This document shows, piece after piece, positions 22,626 to 22,748 of a stretch of 22,748 bases of DNA. Made by a program: the position numbers and the translations under genes. Within the stretch, counting starts at the first letter, position 1. Each line of letters starts with the position of its first letter. Source of the stretch: UBA8401 sp041665525 (GTDB lineage: Bacteria > Bacteroidota > Ignavibacteria > UBA10030 > UBA8401); the NCBI GenBank assembly GCA_041665525.1, contig JBAYIS010000044.1:1-22748 (forward strand), read 5' to 3'. Below the pieces are notes generated by a model. That model ran no database searches. It had not been told where the DNA came from and saw only the letters and a list, made by a program, of their open reading frames with translations.

Positions 22626-22708
22626 GCCGAGGTGGTGGAATTGGCAGACACACTAGCCTTAGGAGCTAGCGCCTTACGGCATTAAGGGTTCGAGTCCCTT
22701 CCTCGGCA
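22626..22708 (+). tRNA. tRNA-Leu (anticodon TAG)
   Basis: An 83-nt tRNA. Acceptor arms GCCGAGG (22626-22632) and CCTCGGC (22701-22707) pair perfectly, with A as discriminator. The D region has the class II leucine pattern GTGGAATTGGCAGACAC. The anticodon stem CTAGC/GCTAG encloses CTTAGGA, giving TAG (reads CUA-type Leu codons). A short variable arm follows, then the T arm AGGGTTCGAGTCCCT. CCA is not encoded. It is the only gene on the plus strand here. Confidence 0.95.
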
Positions 22709-22721
22709 CAAAAGTATTTCT

Positions 22722-22734
22722 CCTCCTTTGGAGG
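22722..22734. other. Short hairpin after tRNA-Leu
   Basis: CCTCC-TTT-GGAGG, a 5-bp stem with a three-nt loop, 14 nt past the tRNA. It lacks a following T tract, so it is not a standard terminator; the window ends 14 nt later. Confidence 0.4.
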
Positions 22735-22748
22735 CAGGTCAGGCAACA

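Larger units (their letters stand above)
22003..22642 (+). repeat. Three ~239-bp tandem units leading into tRNA-Leu
   Basis: Three units start near 22003, 22242 and 22481. Each contains, in order, a diverged AT-rich lead (TTTGTTCGCT near 22005 and 22245), a GTCATCCTG...GGATGAC element, an AT-rich stretch, and CCTCCGCCGAGGTGGTG (22141, 22380, 22621). Units 2 and 3 are almost identical from about 22333 and 22572, including the stretch TAGGTTTAGTCATAAAG. The third unit runs into the intact tRNA-Leu gene; the first two instead carry a 72-bp insert and lack the rest of the tRNA. A TAGGTTTA sequence about 30 nt before the tRNA recalls the Bacteroidota TAnnTTTG promoter element, but weakly. The region 21866-22625 holds no credible protein gene. 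Confidence 0.8.

Overview
This window is about 22.7 kb of moderately AT-rich bacterial DNA. It most likely comes from the Bacteroidota/Chlorobi superphylum, and an Ignavibacteria-like lineage is my best guess. The main evidence is four large secreted proteins that each end in an 83-residue type IX secretion system (T9SS) sorting domain, with a conserved NYPNPFNPSTVISYQLP-type opening and a basic KKMxLxK tail. Propeller-type histidine kinases paired with NarL-type regulators fit the same group. The taxonomic call is inference from protein style only.

All ten protein genes lie on the minus strand; a tRNA-Leu(TAG) at the right edge is on plus. In transcription order from the right: (i) about 760 bp of non-coding DNA beside the tRNA, made of three ~239-bp tandem units in which the tRNA head is copied twice and interrupted by a 72-bp palindromic insert; (ii) a propeller sensor kinase and its NarL regulator, overlapping by 4 nt; (iii) a 240-bp array of thirty 8-bp units; (iv) a stand-alone receiver protein followed 23 bp later by a 1512-aa delta-60-repeat T9SS cargo; (v) an 899-aa FG-GAP/LamG T9SS cargo with a strong terminator; (vi) an 825-aa single-haem HzsA-related T9SS cargo; (vii) a small cupin plus AhpD-like two-gene operon; (viii) a 591-aa tryptophan-repeat T9SS cargo; (ix) a structured 300-nt spacer ending in a terminator-like hairpin just before (x) a second propeller kinase/NarL regulator pair; (xi) an inverted-repeat element at the left edge.

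A plausible reading is a cell-surface module: two paralogous envelope sensors bracket four proteins that T9SS would export and anchor at the surface, with the small cupin/AhpD operon possibly dealing with oxidants. No T9SS machinery gene is in the window and no regulatory link between kinases and cargo is shown by the sequence. The most unusual material is non-coding: the tRNA-Leu-derived tandem units, the octamer array whose two halves are roughly reverse complements, and heptamer arrays at the same place in two cargo genes.
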